Assembly: GCA_965228695.1 (NCBI GenBank)
Contig: CBDDIB010000002.1
Span: forward strand, 1,364,001 to 1,428,000
DNA length: 64,000 nt
Source of the DNA: JAJFJD01 sp965228695
GTDB lineage: Bacteria; Pseudomonadota; Alphaproteobacteria; UBA8366
Reading direction: 5' to 3'
The notes under the pieces: model-generated
What the model was told of the DNA's origin: nothing
The model's input: the letters and a program-made list of their open reading frames with translations, nothing else
Database searches by the model: none
Translations under genes and position numbers: made by a program
In this document: positions 26,937 through 36,820 of the stretch, in pieces
Layout of the letters: each line of letters begins with the position of its first letter
How positions within the stretch are numbered: the stretch's first letter is position 1

Positions 26937-28178
26937 CTAGGCCGTGCTCTCCGTCGCCGGCGCCACTGGCTCGCGGCGATGCGAGCCCGCCGAGGCCAAA
27001 GCGCGGCGGGCGGCGATGAAGAATAGGGCGAGGACACAGGCAGGGCCGATCTGAACGTTGATCGATTCGGCGATGCCGGTGCTGACCAGCGGCATGACCC
27101 ACGCGATAACCAGCACCGGACGTTCGCCGGCCATCCAGCCGCGCAGATAGCCATCCATCGCGATCAGGGCGATCGGGATCGCCATCAATGCAAAGTCGTA
27201 ATCGAAGAGATATGGCGTTGCCGCCAACGTTCCCGCCACCAAGGTCGCGGCGCGCAACGGCAGCGGCGGACGCCGCCACCAGACGAGAGCCACGGTCGCC
27301 GCGATACAGGCGGCAAGGACGATTTGCGCCGCGTATGCGACGATGAGATCGGCCCCGGCCAGACGAAGCGCGGCGAACATACTCGGGATTTTGGCCCACC
27401 GCACCAACCCGTCCTCGAAGACGGAGCGCGCCAACGGCGCGTTGTCCCAAAAGGCGATCCAGGTTTCGACGCCGAAAGCCGCGACGCTGAGGGCGGCGAA
27501 CGCGATGGCCGTTCCGGCGGCCCAGAAGAAACTCGTCCAATACCGGCCGCACAACAGGGCGAGCGGCAGCAGCAGGCCGAAATGCGGTTTGTAGCTGAGC
27601 AGGCCGATGAGGATTCCGGCCACGATCGGCCGGCGATCCAGGACGAGCATCGCCCCGCCGAACAACGCCGCGGTCAGGAAGCCGTTCTGGCCATGGAAGA
27701 AGTTCATGAACGTTCCGGGAAAGGCGCTCAGCAATAACAGCGTCTGCGGTTGCGGCGCCATCTTGCGAATGACCCAGGCATAGCCGGCGAAGGTGCCGCA
27801 GGTCCAGATCAGGTAGGACCAGATATACGGGATCAGCGACAGCGGCAGCACCATAGCCAGGAAGGTCGGCGGATAGTGCCACAGGTACACTTTATCGCTG
27901 CCCGGGACCGCGACCTTTTCCGCCGCGAACATCTTCGTCGCGTCGAATACGTCGACGGCGTTCCCCTGCAAGGCGAGCCAAGAGGCGCCCCAGAAGGTGA
28001 TGAAATCGTAGCCGATCGGTTTTTGGCGCGGATCGATCAGGTCGGTCACCTGGCTCATCCACGCGATCGCGGCGACGATGTAGACGGTCAGAAAGATAAG
28101 GGGGTAGGCTGAGAGCCGCTGCGCGGTGAAAACTCGGCTCGCCATCGATCCGGAATCCGGTGTGAATTGCAGGGACAT
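26937..28178 (-). CDS. GT87 family integral membrane glycosyltransferase (DUF2029)
   Basis: A 413-residue protein with about ten hydrophobic helices and the GT87 / DUF2029 fold, as in polyprenyl-phosphate-mannose-dependent mannosyltransferases. YDFITFWGASWLALQG holds the acidic motif of the first periplasmic loop, and VYLWHYPPTFLAMVLPLSL and GQNGFLTAALFGGAMLVLDRRP are family features. It probably moves a sugar from a lipid-linked donor to an envelope acceptor. The start is the ATG at 28178; an ATG 11 codons later is possible. It stands alone, so the acceptor is not evident. Confidence 0.8.
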   Translation of the reverse strand: MSLQFTPDSGSMASRVFTAQRLSAYPLIFLTVYIVAAIAWMSQVTDLIDPRQKPIGYDFITFWGASWLALQGNAVDVFDATKMFAAEKVAVPGSDKVYLWHYPPTFLAMVLPLSLIPYIWSYLIWTCGTFAGYAWVIRKMAPQPQTLLLLSAFPGTFMNFFHGQNGFLTAALFGGAMLVLDRRPIVAGILIGLLSYKPHFGLLLPLALLCGRYWTSFFWAAGTAIAFAALSVAAFGVETWIAFWDNAPLARSVFEDGLVRWAKIPSMFAALRLAGADLIVAYAAQIVLAACIAATVALVWWRRPPLPLRAATLVAGTLAATPYLFDYDFALMAIPIALIAMDGYLRGWMAGERPVLVIAWVMPLVSTGIAESINVQIGPACVLALFFIAARRALASAGSHRREPVAPATESTA

Positions 28179-28394
28179 GGGTATCTTTAATAGGCCGGCC
28201 GAATCGTTCGGCTTTCCCGGAGACGGTACGGCGGAATGCTTTGGAAATGGTTAATTGTTGCTGTGGAACAAAGGGTTCCGCAACATGGGCGAGGAGCAAA
28301 TTCCTGTAGCGGGCGGTTTTGTCCCTGGAATGCGGCGTAAGCGGGGCGCGTCCGGCGGTGGTTACTGCCGCCGCCGGGTTTTGCGCTCAAACGC

Positions 28395-30491
28395 CTATAC
28401 GTCCGAAAAGGCCTTGCCGGATTTCGCGAGATCGGCGATCAGGTTAGACGGTTTCCAATGGCCGCCGTATTTCTCGTGCCACTCGCAGAGCGTCTCGTAA
28501 ACTTTGGGTACGCCGAGCGTGTTGTCGGCCCAGAACATCAAGCCGCCGCGATACCGCGGAAACCCGAAACCGTTAAGCCACATCACATCGACGTCGCTGG
28601 ACCGGTAGGCGATGCCTTCCTCGAGGATCTTGGCCGCTTCGTTGACCGAGGACAGCAGCAGGCGGTTCAGCACTTCCTCGTCGCTGATCTCTCGGCGCTC
28701 CACGCCCATCTGCCGCGACACGGCCTCGATGATGTCCTTCACCTTCGGGTCGGGATAGGGCGTGCGGTCGCCTTCCTTGTAGAGAAAGTATCCGGCGCCG
28801 GTCTTCTGACCCAGGCGGCCGTCCTCGACCAGTGCGTCGGAGATTGGGTCCGGTTTGTAATTCTCCGGGTCTTCCTTGGCGCGCCGTTGCCGGGTCGCGT
28901 AGCTGATGTCGAGGCCGGCGAGATCGCCGACCGCGAACGGCCCCATGGGATAGCCAAACTCATACATCACCTTGTCGACCTGCTCCGGCAGCGCGCCCTC
29001 TTCCAGCAAGGCCATCATCTCGATCTTGAAGGGGATGCGGGTGCGGTTGGCGAGGAAGCCGTCGCAGTTACCGCAAACGCCAACCACCTTGTTGAGCGCG
29101 CGGCCCAGCTTGATCGAACTCGCGATGGTTTCGGCGGATGTCTTCTCGCCGCGCACGACTTCAAGCAATTTCATGACATTCGCCGGGCTGAAGAAATGCG
29201 TGCCGATCACGTCGCCGGGACGCTTGGTCATCGCCGCCATGGCGTCGATGTCGAGGGTCGAGGTGTTGCTGGCAAGGATCGCACCGTCCTTCATCGTCTC
29301 GTCGAGCTTGGCGAAGATCTCCTTCTTGATGTCGAGATTCTCGAACACCGCTTCGATGACGATATCGGCGTCGCCGATCTTGTCGTATTCGAGGACCGGC
29401 TCGATCAGCGCCATCCGCTCGGGTACCGCCGCCGCGTCGAGGCTGCCGCGCTTCACGCTGACCTCGTAGTTCGACTTGATCTTGGCGATGCCCTTGTCGA
29501 GCGCTTCCTGGTCCTTCTCCAGCAGCTTCACCGGAATGCCGACATTGGCGAAGCACATGGCGATACCGCCGCCCATCGTCCCCGCGCCGATTACCGCGGC
29601 GCTTTCGATCTTCGTGACCGGCGTGTCGCGCGGCACGTCGGGAATCTTGGTCGCCTCGCGCTCGGCGAAGAAAGCGTATTTCAGCGCCTTGGTCTCGTCG
29701 CCCTCGCGGATTTCGTCGAACAGTTCGCGCTCGCGCGCCAAACCTTCGCGCAACGGCATCGAACAGGCCGCCTCGACGCATTTGATGCAGTGATACGGGG
29801 CCACTTGGTTACGCGCCTTGCGGGCGATCTTCTTGCGCATCGCCTCGAAAATGCCGGGATCGTCTTTCGCCTCCTGTAGTTTCTCGTCGCGTTCGCCGAC
29901 CCGGGGCAGGGGGCGAATGTCGGCGATCTTTTCCGCATAGGCGATCGCCGCATTCAGCAGGTCCCCTTCCGGCGCCAACTCGTCGATGATACCGAGATCC
30001 TTAGCCTCCGGCGCTGGGACATGCCGGCCGGTGACGATCAGGTCGAGCGCCTTCTTCGGGCCGACCAGCCGGGGCAGCCGCTGGGTCCCGCCGCCGCCCG
30101 GCAGGATACCAATCAGGACTTCGGGCAGGCCGACCTTGGCGCTCGGCACCGCAATGCGGTAATGGGCGCACATCGCGGATTCGAGTCCGCCGCCGAGGGC
30201 GAAACCATGGATCGCCGCGACGACGGGTTTGTCCATCATCTCCATCTCGTCGCGCCATTTCATGGCGATCGGGCTTTTCTTCGCACCCACATGCTTGATG
30301 TCGGCGCCGGCGATGAAACTGCGGCCGCCGCCGATCAGGACCATTGCCGTGACGTCGTCGTCCTTCATGCCCTGCTGCAGCGATTCGTAGATCCCTTCCG
30401 GGACGCCCGGACTCAATGCGTTGACCGGCGGATTGTTGATCGTGATGACGCCAATGGCGCCATGCTTTTCATAGTCTACGAGGTCAGACAT
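28395..30491 (-). CDS. Fatty acid oxidation multifunctional protein (enoyl-CoA hydratase / 3-hydroxyacyl-CoA dehydrogenase)
   Basis: A 698-residue FadJ/FadB-type enzyme for two beta-oxidation steps. The enoyl-CoA hydratase domain is at about 1-200, with GAGADIKH-type oxyanion segment IAGADIKHVG and HGFALGGGLESAM. The NAD-binding domain starts near 297 at IGAGTMGGGIAMCF, the dehydrogenase motif THFFSPANVMKLLEVV is near 435, and the two C-terminal helical domains follow (GFLANRTRIPFK, GFGFPRYRGGLMFWAD). It is shorter than E. coli FadB and resembles the monomeric peroxisomal-type arrangement common in alphaproteobacteria. No thiolase gene is adjacent. Confidence 0.92.
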   Translation of the reverse strand: MSDLVDYEKHGAIGVITINNPPVNALSPGVPEGIYESLQQGMKDDDVTAMVLIGGGRSFIAGADIKHVGAKKSPIAMKWRDEMEMMDKPVVAAIHGFALGGGLESAMCAHYRIAVPSAKVGLPEVLIGILPGGGGTQRLPRLVGPKKALDLIVTGRHVPAPEAKDLGIIDELAPEGDLLNAAIAYAEKIADIRPLPRVGERDEKLQEAKDDPGIFEAMRKKIARKARNQVAPYHCIKCVEAACSMPLREGLARERELFDEIREGDETKALKYAFFAEREATKIPDVPRDTPVTKIESAAVIGAGTMGGGIAMCFANVGIPVKLLEKDQEALDKGIAKIKSNYEVSVKRGSLDAAAVPERMALIEPVLEYDKIGDADIVIEAVFENLDIKKEIFAKLDETMKDGAILASNTSTLDIDAMAAMTKRPGDVIGTHFFSPANVMKLLEVVRGEKTSAETIASSIKLGRALNKVVGVCGNCDGFLANRTRIPFKIEMMALLEEGALPEQVDKVMYEFGYPMGPFAVGDLAGLDISYATRQRRAKEDPENYKPDPISDALVEDGRLGQKTGAGYFLYKEGDRTPYPDPKVKDIIEAVSRQMGVERREISDEEVLNRLLLSSVNEAAKILEEGIAYRSSDVDVMWLNGFGFPRYRGGLMFWADNTLGVPKVYETLCEWHEKYGGHWKPSNLIADLAKSGKAFSDV

Positions 30492-30621
30492 GGGTGCTTC
30501 CTTTTGAATAGAGACGTCGGGCGCACGGTCGGCCGGGACGGGCCGGTGCGTTGCGGCGCTTATCCGCGCCGTTCGCCGATTTTATACATCACAATCGAAA
30601 CCGTGTCGCCGGTGGGCGGGG

Positions 30622-31248
30622 TTAATCGGCGCGCACATCGGCGAGAAACGGCACCTTCTCCCGGTAAGCGTCGCGGAAGGTATCGATCTCCGTTTGATGT
30701 TCTTGGGTCCGGCCGACGTCGTCCAGACCGTTTAGCAGGCATCGTTTCGGTACGGCCGCGATCTCGAACGAATAGGCGGTGCCGTCCGGACCGGTCACGG
30801 TCTGGGCTTCCAGGTCGATGCCGATGCGTGCGCCCTGTTCCGCATGGATCTGCCGGCGCAGCTTCACGCAAATGTCGTTGTCGAGGACGACGGGCAGCAA
30901 ACCGTTCTTGAGACAGTTGTTACGGTGAATGTCGCCGAAGCTCGACGCGATGACCGCTTTGATGCCGAAGGCCGCCAGCGCGTAGACGGCGGATTCGCGG
31001 GAGGACCCGCCGCCCCAATTGCGGTCGGCGACGATGATCTCGGCTTCCCGGTAGGGCGGCCGGTTGAGGATGAAATCCGGCTTCTCGCTGCCGTCCGGGT
31101 TGAAGCGATGATCGTGGAACAGGATTTTCGGATAGTCGGGATCGCCGATCGGCACCTTGTTGAACCGGGTCGGGCAGAGCTGGTTGGTGTCGATATTCGC
31201 CAGGTCGAAGGGGACCGCGATGCCGTTCAGTTTCTTGATGGGTTTCAT
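30622..31248 (-). CDS. leuD: 3-isopropylmalate dehydratase small subunit
   Basis: A 208-residue swivel subunit of isopropylmalate isomerase, which converts 2- to 3-isopropylmalate in leucine biosynthesis. It begins with KKLNGIAVPFDLANIDTNQLCP and has the conserved GGGSSRESAVYAL loop and FHDHRFN. The length matches LeuD. Its ATG overlaps the LeuC stop by 4 bp, so the pair is translationally coupled. Because two leuCD-like families exist, an alternative is a related hydratase such as citraconate or dimethylmalate dehydratase. Confidence 0.88.
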   Translation of the reverse strand: MKPIKKLNGIAVPFDLANIDTNQLCPTRFNKVPIGDPDYPKILFHDHRFNPDGSEKPDFILNRPPYREAEIIVADRNWGGGSSRESAVYALAAFGIKAVIASSFGDIHRNNCLKNGLLPVVLDNDICVKLRRQIHAEQGARIGIDLEAQTVTGPDGTAYSFEIAAVPKRCLLNGLDDVGRTQEHQTEIDTFRDAYREKVPFLADVRAD

Positions 31249-32663
31249 GATCGGCCTTCCTGCGTCAGGGTGCGGACGTCGGTCAGCTTACCGGTGATCG
31301 CGGCGGCGGCCGCCATCGCCGGGCTGACCAGGTGCGTGCGCGACCCCAATCCCTGGCGGCCCTTGAAGTTGCGGTTCGAGGTCGAGGCACAGCGTTGTCC
31401 CGGCTGCAGCAGGTCGCCGTTGATCGCGGTGCAGAGCGAGCACCCCGCGCCCCGCCATTCGAACCCGGCGTCGGTGAAGATGCGGTCGAGCCCCTCGGCT
31501 TCGGCCTCGCGCTTGATCGTGGTCGAGCCCGGGACGATCCAGGTCGGTATCTTGGCCTTGCCCAGCTTCGCGACTTCGGCGGCGGCGCGCAGGTCCTCTA
31601 TCCGGCCGTTGGTGCAGGACCCGATGAAGACGTGATCGACCGGAATATCCGTGATCGCGGTGCCCGGCTTCAACCCCATGTAGTCGAGCGCGGCCGATAT
31701 CTCGGATTTGTCCGCCTCGGTCCCGGCGTCTTCCGGCGAGGGTATCTCCCCGGTGATCGGCAGCGCTTGCTCGGGATTGGTGCCCCAGGTGACCATGGGC
31801 GCGATGGTGTCGGCGTCGAGTGAAACGTTGGTGTCGAAGGCAGCGTCATCGTCGCTCGGCAGCGTTCGCCAATGGTCGACCGCGGTATCCCATGCCTCGC
31901 CTTTCGGGGCGTAGGGCCTGCCCTCCAGATAGGCGTAGGTCTTGTCGTCGGGCGCCATCATGCCGGCGCGGCCGCCGGCCTCGATCGACATGTTGCAGAC
32001 CGTCATCCGTTGTTCCATCGTCATGCCCTCGACGGCGCTGCCGGCATATTCGACGACATGCCCGGCGGCGCCGCCGTGGCCGATTTTGGCGATGATCGCC
32101 AGGATGACGTCCTTTGCGCTGACGCCGAAGGGCAGGTCGCCGTCGATCTCGATGCGCATCGATTTCGGTTTCCGTTGCCACAGCGTCTGCGTGACCATGA
32201 TGTGATAGATCTCGGATGCGCCCGCGCCGAAGGACAGGTTGCCGAACGCGCCATGCGTCGCGGTGTGAGAATCCGCGCCGACCAACAGCACGCCCGGCAG
32301 GGTGATGGCCTGTTCCGGCCCGGCGACATGCAGAATGCCCTGATCGTCGTCGTCGATGTTGAAATGCCGGATGCCGTGCTTCTTGCAGTTGGCGGCCAGC
32401 AGCTCGATCATGTTGCGAATTTTCGGGTCCGCGATCGCGTCGAGTCCCAACTCGCGGTTGGCGGTCGGCACATAGTGGTCCGAAAAGGCGAAGACCTTGT
32501 CCGGCTCGGCGACACCGCGGCCCTCCTTGTCGAGCCGATCAAAGGTATGGCGCGACCCCTCATGGATCAGGCAGCGCGCCACGTAGAGCAGCGTCTCGTC
32601 CTCTTCGACGGTAATGGCGTGCTGCCGCCAGATCTTGTCGAACATCGTTTGCGGGGCCGGCAC
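31245..32663 (-). CDS. leuC: 3-isopropylmalate dehydratase large subunit
   Basis: A 472-residue aconitase-superfamily subunit that carries a [4Fe-4S] cluster. The three cluster cysteines are in FIGSCTNGRIEDLRAA and in GAGCSLCTAINGD. Other family features are TFDRLDKEGRG-type N-terminus, GADSHTATHGAFG and MSIEAGGRAGMMAPDD. With LeuD it forms the isomerase of leucine synthesis. The start could be Met7 instead of Met1. leuB and leuA are not in the window, and its partner follows with a 4-bp overlap. The D-to-H form of the N-terminal substrate region was not resolved, so a paralogous hydratase is possible. Confidence 0.88.
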   Translation of the reverse strand: MPAPQTMFDKIWRQHAITVEEDETLLYVARCLIHEGSRHTFDRLDKEGRGVAEPDKVFAFSDHYVPTANRELGLDAIADPKIRNMIELLAANCKKHGIRHFNIDDDDQGILHVAGPEQAITLPGVLLVGADSHTATHGAFGNLSFGAGASEIYHIMVTQTLWQRKPKSMRIEIDGDLPFGVSAKDVILAIIAKIGHGGAAGHVVEYAGSAVEGMTMEQRMTVCNMSIEAGGRAGMMAPDDKTYAYLEGRPYAPKGEAWDTAVDHWRTLPSDDDAAFDTNVSLDADTIAPMVTWGTNPEQALPITGEIPSPEDAGTEADKSEISAALDYMGLKPGTAITDIPVDHVFIGSCTNGRIEDLRAAAEVAKLGKAKIPTWIVPGSTTIKREAEAEGLDRIFTDAGFEWRGAGCSLCTAINGDLLQPGQRCASTSNRNFKGRQGLGSRTHLVSPAMAAAAAITGKLTDVRTLTQEGRS

Positions 32664-32836
32664 GGCGTTCTCCGTTATGCTTTTCTTAGGGGAAATCCTC
32701 TTAATTTCCCGTCGGCTGCATTATCGCCGACCGGCCCCGCGCGCGCAAAACACGAGACCGCTTGTACGGCCCGCGCCGATGGCTATAGTGCCGCCGCTAT
32801 ATCCCCTTTTTTCAACCGCCCGAAGGCATTGCCTCA

Positions 32837-34660
32837 ATGGATCTGCGCAACATCGCCATCATTGCCCATGTGGATCATGGCAAGACGACGCTGGTCGACG
32901 GACTGCTGCGCCAAAGCGGCACGTTCCGCGACAATCAGCAGGTCGCCGAGCGGGCGATGGATTCCAACGACCTGGAGCGGGAGCGCGGGATCACCATCCT
33001 GGCGAAATGCACTTCGATCCAGTGGCAAGATACGCGCATCAACATCGTCGATACGCCCGGTCACGCGGATTTCGGCGGCGAGGTCGAGCGCATTCTCAGC
33101 ATGGTCGACGGCGTGGTAGTGCTCGTCGATGCGGCCGAAGGGCCGATGCCGCAGACCAAGTTCGTGCTGGGGAAGGCGCTCAAGATCGGCTTGCGGCCCA
33201 TCGTGATGATCAACAAGGTGGACAAACCCGATCAGCGCGCCCACGACGTCCATAACGAAGTCTTCGATCTTTTCGCCGCGCTGGATGCGACGGATGAACA
33301 GCTCGACTTTCCCACGGTCTTCGGGTCGGGCAAGGACGGCTGGGCCGCCGACGCGCCGGAAGGCCCGGCGAAAGATCTGGAGCCGCTGTTCGATCTGATC
33401 GTGCGCCATGTCCCGGCGCCGGCGGTCGATCCGGAGGGGGCATTCCGCATGCTCGCCACGACGGTCGAATCCGACCCCTATCTTGGCCGGCTCCTGACCG
33501 GGCGGATCTATGCCGGCAGCGTGCGGCCGAACGCGACGATCAAGGCGCTGACGCGCGACGGCGATCCGCGCGAGGAAGCGCGGATCACCAAACTGCTCGC
33601 CTTCAGGGGCTTGGAGCGGGTGCCGGTCGAGGAAGCGCACGCCGGGGATATCGTCGCGATTGCCGGCCTGTCCGACTCCACGGTTTCGGATACATTGTGC
33701 GATCCGTCGGTCGACACGCCGATTGAGGCACAGCCGATCGATCCGCCGACGCTTGCCATGTCCTTCGGCGTCAATGATTCCCCGCTGGCCGGGCAGGACG
33801 GCGACAAGCTGACGTCGCGCGTGATCCGCGCCCGGCTGTTGCGCGAAGTCGAAGGGAATGTCGCGATCACGGTGCGGGAGACGGACGACGCGGACGCCTA
33901 CGAGGTTGCGGGACGGGGAGAGCTGCAGCTCGCCGTCCTCATCGAGCAGATGCGCCGCGAAGGATTCGAACTGTCGATCGGGCGTCCTCGGGTGCTGTAT
34001 CAGACCGATCCGGATACCGGCGGCCGACTCGAGCCGATCGAGGAAGTGGTCGTCGATGTGGACGAGGAATTTTCCGGCGCGGTGGTCGAAAAGTTGAGCG
34101 AGCGCAAGGCCGAGCTGACCGACATGCGGCCGGCCGGCAGCGGAAAGCAACGCCTGACCCTGCTCGCGCCGTCGCGGGGATTGATCGGGTATCACGGCGA
34201 GTTCCTCACCGATACGCGGGGCACCGGCGTGATGAACCGGGTGTTCCATGGTTATGCGCCCTACAAGGGGCCGATCGCGATGCGCCGCACCGGCGTGCTG
34301 GTCTCGCTGGGGCAGGGCAAGGCGGTCGCCTATGCGCTCTGGAACCTGGAAGACCGCGGGCCGATGTTCGTGGACGCCGGCGCGATGGTCTACGGCGGTA
34401 TGATCGTCGGCGAGAACAGCCGGGGATCCGATCTCAACGTCAATCCGCTCAAGGCCAAGCAGCTCACCAACATCCGCGCGTCCGGCAAGGACGAGGCGGT
34501 GACGCTGACGCCGCCCATTCGCATGAGTCTCGAAAAAGCGATCGCCTATATTTCGGATGACGAACTGGTGGAGGTCACGCCGCAGCACATCCGGTTGCGG
34601 AAACGTTTCCTCGATCCGCATGAGCGGAAGCGGGAATCAAAACGATCGGAAGTCGCCTAG
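32837..34660 (+). CDS. typA: Ribosome-associated GTPase TypA/BipA
   Basis: A 607-residue translational GTPase that binds the 70S ribosome and helps 50S assembly and stress adaptation. The G1 motif AHVDHGKTTLVDGLL is near residue 10, switch II is in NIVDTPGHADFGGEVERIL, and NKVDKPDQR is the G4 motif. Domains II and III follow, and the family-specific C-terminal domain contains RGTGVMNRVFHGYAPYKG and LNVNPLKAKQLTNIRASGKDE. The length matches TypA. The ATG at 32837 is the family start. It is divergent from leuC and convergent with the DksA-like gene. Confidence 0.95.
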   Translation: MDLRNIAIIAHVDHGKTTLVDGLLRQSGTFRDNQQVAERAMDSNDLERERGITILAKCTSIQWQDTRINIVDTPGHADFGGEVERILSMVDGVVVLVDAAEGPMPQTKFVLGKALKIGLRPIVMINKVDKPDQRAHDVHNEVFDLFAALDATDEQLDFPTVFGSGKDGWAADAPEGPAKDLEPLFDLIVRHVPAPAVDPEGAFRMLATTVESDPYLGRLLTGRIYAGSVRPNATIKALTRDGDPREEARITKLLAFRGLERVPVEEAHAGDIVAIAGLSDSTVSDTLCDPSVDTPIEAQPIDPPTLAMSFGVNDSPLAGQDGDKLTSRVIRARLLREVEGNVAITVRETDDADAYEVAGRGELQLAVLIEQMRREGFELSIGRPRVLYQTDPDTGGRLEPIEEVVVDVDEEFSGAVVEKLSERKAELTDMRPAGSGKQRLTLLAPSRGLIGYHGEFLTDTRGTGVMNRVFHGYAPYKGPIAMRRTGVLVSLGQGKAVAYALWNLEDRGPMFVDAGAMVYGGMIVGENSRGSDLNVNPLKAKQLTNIRASGKDEAVTLTPPIRMSLEKAIAYISDDELVEVTPQHIRLRKRFLDPHERKRESKRSEVA

Positions 34661-34676
34661 CTGCCCATGCGGGCTG

Positions 34677-35033
34677 TCAGTCGGCCGCCTTATCCGCGCA
34701 GGCGACGCATAGCGCCACCGCGGGATCCAATTCGAGCCTTTTGAGCGCGATTTTGTCGCCGCAGGTCAGGCAGTAGCCGAACTCGTCCGTGTCCAGCCGT
34801 TCCAGTGCCGCATCGATTCGTTGCAATTCGACCTTTCGGCGGCGTTCGGTTTCCTGGGCCATTGCCTGCCCCTGCAGAGCATCCACGCGCGACAGCCGTC
34901 CGAGACGCGCCTGGTCGAGTTCCACCGTATCGCGCGAGTCCTTGTTGGCGCTCGCCCGCTCCAGCAACTGGTCCCGGCGTTCGTTCAGGCTTGATCGCAT
35001 TTTTTTCGCATCTATGTCGTCACGATCGGTCAT
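34677..35033 (-). CDS. TraR/DksA family zinc-finger protein
   Basis: A 118-residue protein with an N-terminal coiled-coil helical hairpin (about residues 10-80) and a C-terminal C4 zinc finger with Cys88, Cys91, Cys109 and Cys112 in CLTC and CVAC. Such proteins enter the secondary channel of RNA polymerase and modulate transcription. It is shorter than E. coli DksA (151), and the coiled-coil tip does not show the DksA Asp-x-x-Asp-Ala motif clearly, so a different member of the family is likely (DksA-like or YocK-like). It ends 16 bp from typA, tail to tail. Confidence 0.82.
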   Translation of the reverse strand: MTDRDDIDAKKMRSSLNERRDQLLERASANKDSRDTVELDQARLGRLSRVDALQGQAMAQETERRRKVELQRIDAALERLDTDEFGYCLTCGDKIALKRLELDPAVALCVACADKAAD

Positions 35034-35183
35034 AGCCTATCAAGTATAGCGCGAGTCTGGCGGAACACCGCGCCTCATTTTCAACTGTTTTGACGAAAAC
35101 GTGTAAGGATGCGATTTGTCCGCCGGACCGGATTTCCTATTTACCTTGGGATAGTAGGACAAGGCATATAGACAGAGGGTCTC

Positions 35184-36044
35184 ATGACGGTCTTAACGCA
35201 ACCTCGGTTCGCTTTTCGCGCGGCAGCCGTACTCGTCCTGGTCGCCGGGCTCAGCGGTTTCTCGCTGGAATCCCTGTTTGCACCGAAGTCCGAGTTATGG
35301 CCGCGTTGGCAGGCGCACGATGCGGCCTCCACCCTGACGGTCGATCACGGCGCATGGGGCATGCTTCTGAAAGCCTATGTGAAGCCGGATTCAAGCGGGC
35401 TGAACCGCTTCGACTATCAGCACGTTTCCTCGGCCGACCGCCAGGCTTTGCGTGGTTACATCGAGGGTCTGGGCAAGGTTGCCGTCAGCAAGCTCAACCG
35501 TTCTGAGCAGAACGCCTACTGGATCAATCTGTATAACGCGTTGACCATCGACGTGGTCCTGAAACATATGCCGGTGAAAAGTATCCGCGACATCGATATC
35601 TCGCCGGGGCTTTTCGCCAGTGGACCGTGGGACAAGAAATTGATCGCCGTCGAAGGGGTTGAGGTCAGTCTCAATGACATCGAGCACCGTATCCTGCGGC
35701 CGATTTGGCAGGATCCGCGCGTGCATTACGGCGTGAACTGCGCATCGGTCGGATGCCCGAACCTTCTCAGCACGGCCTATACCGGGGCCGCAATGGACAA
35801 AATGCTCGACGATGCCGCGCGGACGTATGTGAACTCGCCGCGCGGCGCCAGGATCGATGAGAACGGCCTGACCGTTTCCAGCATCTATGTGTGGTTCAAG
35901 GACGATTTCGGCGGAACCGACCAGGGCGTGATCGATCATTTGAAGCGTTACGCCAAGCCGGATCTGCGCGCCGCGCTGGATGGCCGGTCGACCATCGACG
36001 CGCACGCCTATGACTGGGCGCTCAATTCCGGTTTGGGAAGCTAG
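35184..36044 (+). CDS. DUF547 family exported protein
   Basis: A 286-residue protein with an N-terminal signal peptide or anchor (residues 1-30) and the DUF547 domain. Typical blocks are RSEQNAYWINLYNALTIDVV, FASGPWDKKLIAVEGVEVSLNDIEH and HYGVNCASVGCPNLLS. No enzymatic activity is established for the family. In other bacteria DUF547 genes often sit beside TIGR04283 glycosyltransferases. The same pairing appears here, tail to tail with a 4-bp overlap at 36041-36044. Confidence 0.88.
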   Translation: MTVLTQPRFAFRAAAVLVLVAGLSGFSLESLFAPKSELWPRWQAHDAASTLTVDHGAWGMLLKAYVKPDSSGLNRFDYQHVSSADRQALRGYIEGLGKVAVSKLNRSEQNAYWINLYNALTIDVVLKHMPVKSIRDIDISPGLFASGPWDKKLIAVEGVEVSLNDIEHRILRPIWQDPRVHYGVNCASVGCPNLLSTAYTGAAMDKMLDDAARTYVNSPRGARIDENGLTVSSIYVWFKDDFGGTDQGVIDHLKRYAKPDLRAALDGRSTIDAHAYDWALNSGLGS

Positions 36045-36781
36045 GACCCTCGGGCCAGCCGGTTTTCGGCAACGTTGCCTGTATGGCGCCCGCGGCGCCG
36101 GCGTTGCGAATCGTACAGCCGGGCCAGGCGGTCCGGCGAAACGCCGAGATAGAACAGCAGATGAATCTTCACCCAGCCCCAAACGATCGCGGCCGGATGG
36201 CGGCCGGTGAAACGCCGTGACGAGGTGACCAGCGGTGGATTGGCGATACAGCAGGTCCGGCCCGCTTTTTCCATCCGGCGATTGAAGTCGTAATCCTCCA
36301 TCAGGGCGATTGGCCGAATGCCGCCGAGCGCTTGGTAGGTTGTGCGCCGGACGAATACCGCCGAATCGCCGTAATAGACGCCATGTTCGCGGATCCAGCG
36401 GTAGAAACCGTCGAGCCAGCGGCTGAATCCGTCCCGGCCATCGAACAGCAGGCGAAAATTGCCCCCGATCGCCGCCGGGTTGTCGGACAGAACGCGCTCG
36501 ATCTGCCGCAAGCCGCCACTGGGATAGGTGGTATCGGCATGCAGGAACCACAGGACGTCGCCCGCCGCCGCCGCCGCCCCGGCGTGAAGTTGCTGGCCAC
36601 GCCCGCGGGCGCACATGAGGACACGGGCGCCAGCAGTCTTGGCGACGGCGCGGGTATCGTCGCGGCTCCCGCCATCCACGACGATGATCTCGATGTCCGC
36701 CGACTCGTCCCGCAGGCGCGTCAGCAGACCGGGAAGCCGATGCGCCTCGTTCAGCGCCGGGATGATTACCGAGATGGTCAT
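36041..36781 (-). CDS. TIGR04283-type glycosyltransferase (GT2 fold)
   Basis: A 246-residue GT-A glycosyltransferase. The start MTISVIIPALNEAHRLPGLL, the VVDGGSRDDT motif and LWFLHADTTYPSGG with its acidic metal-binding residues are typical of TIGR04283, a family linked to arsenosugar biosynthesis. The characteristic GDSAVFVRRTTYQALGG and MEDYDFNRRMEKAG are present. No arsM or arsS gene is in the window, so the arsenosugar role is not supported locally. It is the last gene of a minus-strand operon behind a ferritin-like gene, 39 bp after its stop. Confidence 0.85.
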   Translation of the reverse strand: MTISVIIPALNEAHRLPGLLTRLRDESADIEIIVVDGGSRDDTRAVAKTAGARVLMCARGRGQQLHAGAAAAAGDVLWFLHADTTYPSGGLRQIERVLSDNPAAIGGNFRLLFDGRDGFSRWLDGFYRWIREHGVYYGDSAVFVRRTTYQALGGIRPIALMEDYDFNRRMEKAGRTCCIANPPLVTSSRRFTGRHPAAIVWGWVKIHLLFYLGVSPDRLARLYDSQRRRRGRHTGNVAENRLARGS

Positions 36782-36820
36782 GGCGTGCTGCCTATCATAT
36801 TCGCTGCCCTTGCCGCCGGG

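Noticed and set aside
32834..34621. 595-codon minus-strand frame opposite typA
   Set aside because: Antisense shadow of a clearly recognised GTPase; no motifs.
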